A stretch of DNA of 64,000 nt from the NCBI RefSeq assembly GCF_949987515.2, contig NC_082699.1, positions 78,039,458 through 78,103,457 of the forward strand, written 5' to 3'. The notes beneath the pieces are model-generated. The model saw only the letters and a program-made list of their open reading frames with translations. It was not told where the DNA came from and ran no database searches. The position numbers were made by a program, and so were the translations under genes. Positions 61,769-64,000 of the stretch are shown piece by piece. Numbering within the stretch: position 1 is the stretch's first letter; each line of letters begins with the position of its first letter. Source of the DNA: Delphinus delphis. Lineage: Eukaryota; Chordata; Mammalia; Artiodactyla; Delphinidae.

Positions 61769-62613
61769 CTAGGAATTTCTTAATTAGGGCCCATGCAGAG
61801 ACTCTGGGGGGGGGTCCATGGACCCCTGAAACAGCATGAGCTAACCTTGACTGGGCACTTGCTGAGGAATGGACTCAGCACTCTGTTTCCCACAGTCACA
61901 TGCCTACATGGGTCAGGAGCTCTCATCTTCATCTTGCGACCCCACCCGGTTCAGGTTCGGGACACCTGCAGCAGAGGGCATGGGGCCCCTGTGACACTTA
62001 GCACCCCTGATTCTGGTGCCAGGAGGCAGGGGGAGGATGGGAGCACGGGCCTGGGAGAGGTAGGAGGGAGGGGCAAGATTCGGGACAGGTCAGGGTTTGG
62101 GAAGTGAAGGGGTGATCCGCAGACAGGCTCAGGGGGGTCACGGGGCCTGGGTTTGAACTTTGACCTCATTGTACATGAGCCTGAGTCTGTGAAATGGAGG
62201 GGACCTTACCTGGAGAAGGTGAGTCAGGAGCACACCTGGGAGCTGCCTGCCTGGGCTGAAAGCCTGGCTCTGCCCTCAGCTCCCTGGACCTGGGTATTCT
62301 TACCTTCCAGGAGGCAAGAGTGGCAGCTCCTGCCTCAAGGCTGTTGTGAGAAGTGGATGAGTTAGCAGCCACCGGCGTGAGCGAGCAGCTCTTCCCAGGC
62401 TCTAGACGGGGAAGGGAGCTGGTGTGCCTGGAACTCGGTAGCCTGGGACGGCGCAGATTTCACCGTGACTGAGACAATAAGCCTGCTCCTTATTTGAGGG
62501 CTTACTGTGCTCCTGGCCCCTTCCCTACCTTACCACATCTCTTTAGGGAACTGAGGCAAGGACACCCTTAGTGGATGCCTCCTCTGCTCCTTTGCAAACC
62601 CTCCTTTGTTTTG

Positions 62614-62957
62614 TTTTGTTTTTTAATTAATTTATTTTTATTTTATTTATTTTTGGTTGTGTTGGGTCTTCATTGCTGTGTGCAGGCTTTCTATAGTTGC
62701 GGCGAGCGGGGGCTACTCTTCATTGTGGTGCATGGGCTTCTCATTGCGGTGGCTTCTCTTGTTGCGGAGCACGGGCTCTAGGCGCGTGGGCTTCAGTAGT
62801 TGTGGCTCGTGGGCTCCAGAGTACAGTCTCAGTAGTTGTGGTGCACGGGCTTAGTTGCTCCGCAACATGTGGGATCTTCCCAGACCAGGGCTCGAACCTG
62901 TATCCCCTGCATCGGCAGGCAGATTCTTAACCACTGCGCCACCAGGGAAGTCGCCTT
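62614..62957 (-). repeat. CHR SINE, long form
   Basis: A full-length reverse copy ending GCGCCACCAGGGAAGTCGCC. Duplication TCCTTTGTTTT at 62,603-62,613 and 62,958-62,968. Confidence 0.92.
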
Positions 62958-63449
62958 TCCTTTGTTTTTTTTCAGCAACAAACACTTTTAAAAACAGACT
63001 CGTTTGCAGAGTCCCAAGATCTCAGTTAGTAAGCTCGGTTATCACTATGTATTTCTGAGCACCTGCTCTGAGCCAGGCCGGGTTCTCAGGGTGCTGGTTT
63101 GCAGCTGTCTGCCTGACAGACACCCTCCCTCCAGAACAGAGAGCATAGGGGCAGGCTCCCCCCTCTGCCACTTCCTTGTGTGACCTTGGGAGAAAGACCT
63201 CATCTCTTTGAGCCCAGAGGTGAAAGCAGAGGCTGGGACCCCCCAGAGAGTGGGGTGTGGACTTCCAGGGATGCAGGGTAGGTGGGCCCACACCTTACAG
63301 GTCCCAGATCTTAAGCAAGGCAAAGTACCCCAACTGCCCATGATGGAACCCGAGACCTGAGAGGACAGTGCCTGCCCAGCCCCAAGGGGGACAAATCCAT
63401 GGCGGGACCTAAAGGTGCTGGAATTGGCAAAAGAGTAGCAGGCTCCCTG

Positions 63450-63800
63450 AGGTCACAGAGGTGCGTGGGGTCATACAGCTTCTCAGAGGTGTATGGCTGC
63501 CCGGAGCCATCTAGGTGCCTAGGGTCATAGAGATGCCTGTGGTCCTACTGGTCACAGAGATGCCTGTGGTCCTACCCTGGCTGCCCAGGGTCATACAGCC
63601 TCCCAGGGCTTCTTGGGGGTCATATGGCCATCTGGGATCATACAGCTTCTTGGGGTCTTATGGCTACCTGGAGTCATACAATCGCCTGTGGTCAGACATT
63701 TGCCAGGGGTCATATGGCTACCCGGTCATAGGGTGACCCATGGTCATGTGGCCACTCAGAGTCATAGAGCTACCGGGGTCATATGGACACCGGGGCTCAC
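63450..63800. repeat. 18-bp-period degenerate minisatellite
   Basis: About 20 units of roughly GGGTCATANGGCTNCCTG, with units of 16-21 bases. Clear copies include GGGTCATATGGCCATCTG, GGATCATACAGCTTCTTG, GGGTCTTATGGCTACCTG and GGGTCATATGGACACCG. Confidence 0.85.
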
Positions 63801-64000
63801 ATGTGCATCTCCTTGGAAGTTCAGGCTCCTTCCAGACTATTCTCTTGCCTCTGTGTCCTGGGTGAGCACACACAGACACATACACACCATAGCTGGAATG
63901 CCAGCCTCTCAACCCCTTCCCCACCTGGGCCTAAGGAATGACTGGTGTCCTTATTAAGTGATCCCTCCTGTTCAAATCCCTATGGGGCCTGTAGTCACTG

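Larger units (their letters stand above)
57991..64000. other. upstream flank of SLC45A4
   Basis: No gene was found. From about 58,030 to 58,640 the sequence is C-rich and unique. Beyond that it is CpG-poor and mostly old repeats (MIR, L1, LTR, L2), two SINEs and a minisatellite. In other mammals GPR20 is the next gene on this side; nothing of it is visible here. Confidence 0.6.

Overview
The window reads as nuclear DNA from a whale or dolphin. It carries 21 recognisable tRNA-Glu-derived SINEs of the cetacean/hippo/ruminant CHR superfamily. Many are the short, poly(A)-ended form typical of cetaceans, and I saw no BovB or Bov-A elements, which argues against a ruminant. The only protein-coding sequence I can support is one exon. 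Nearly all other open reading frames are chance frames in GC-rich intron or translated SINEs.

Layout. The window spans the 5' end of SLC45A4 on the minus strand. A CpG island at about 57,240-58,030 holds a GC-box/CCAAT promoter and a noncoding first exon with a consensus donor (CAG|GTGAGC, exon end at 57,571). Intron 1 runs about 40.6 kb down to about 16,922. The first coding exon (16,883-16,640) encodes the cytosolic N-terminus and first membrane segment and ends at a phase-1 donor (G|GTAAGT). Intron 2 fills 16,639-1 and leaves the window. No second coding exon is visible. Positions 58,030-64,000 lie upstream of the gene and hold only repeats, including an 18-bp-period minisatellite.

Other content: one full-length processed RPS3A pseudogene (30,755-31,830, plus strand) with a SINE nested in its 3' UTR; L1 fragments of several ages; MIR and L2 remnants; two old MaLR-type LTR remnants; MER5A and a Tigger-like DNA transposon scrap; several microsatellites; two short tandem duplications; one candidate CTCF site; and one candidate RFX X-box.

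No novel multi-gene system is present: there are no operons, CRISPR arrays or toxin genes. The observations most worth a second look are the strand bias of SINEs in intron 1 (13 of 14 antisense to the gene) and the strong-Kozak ATG frames they offer to the transcript; a (TA)n tract between the splice acceptor and the start codon of the coding exon; a sharp fall in CpG density near 58.64 kb; a hybrid SINE; and the 18-bp minisatellite. Interspersed repeat ends are estimated by eye, except where target-site duplications fix them.
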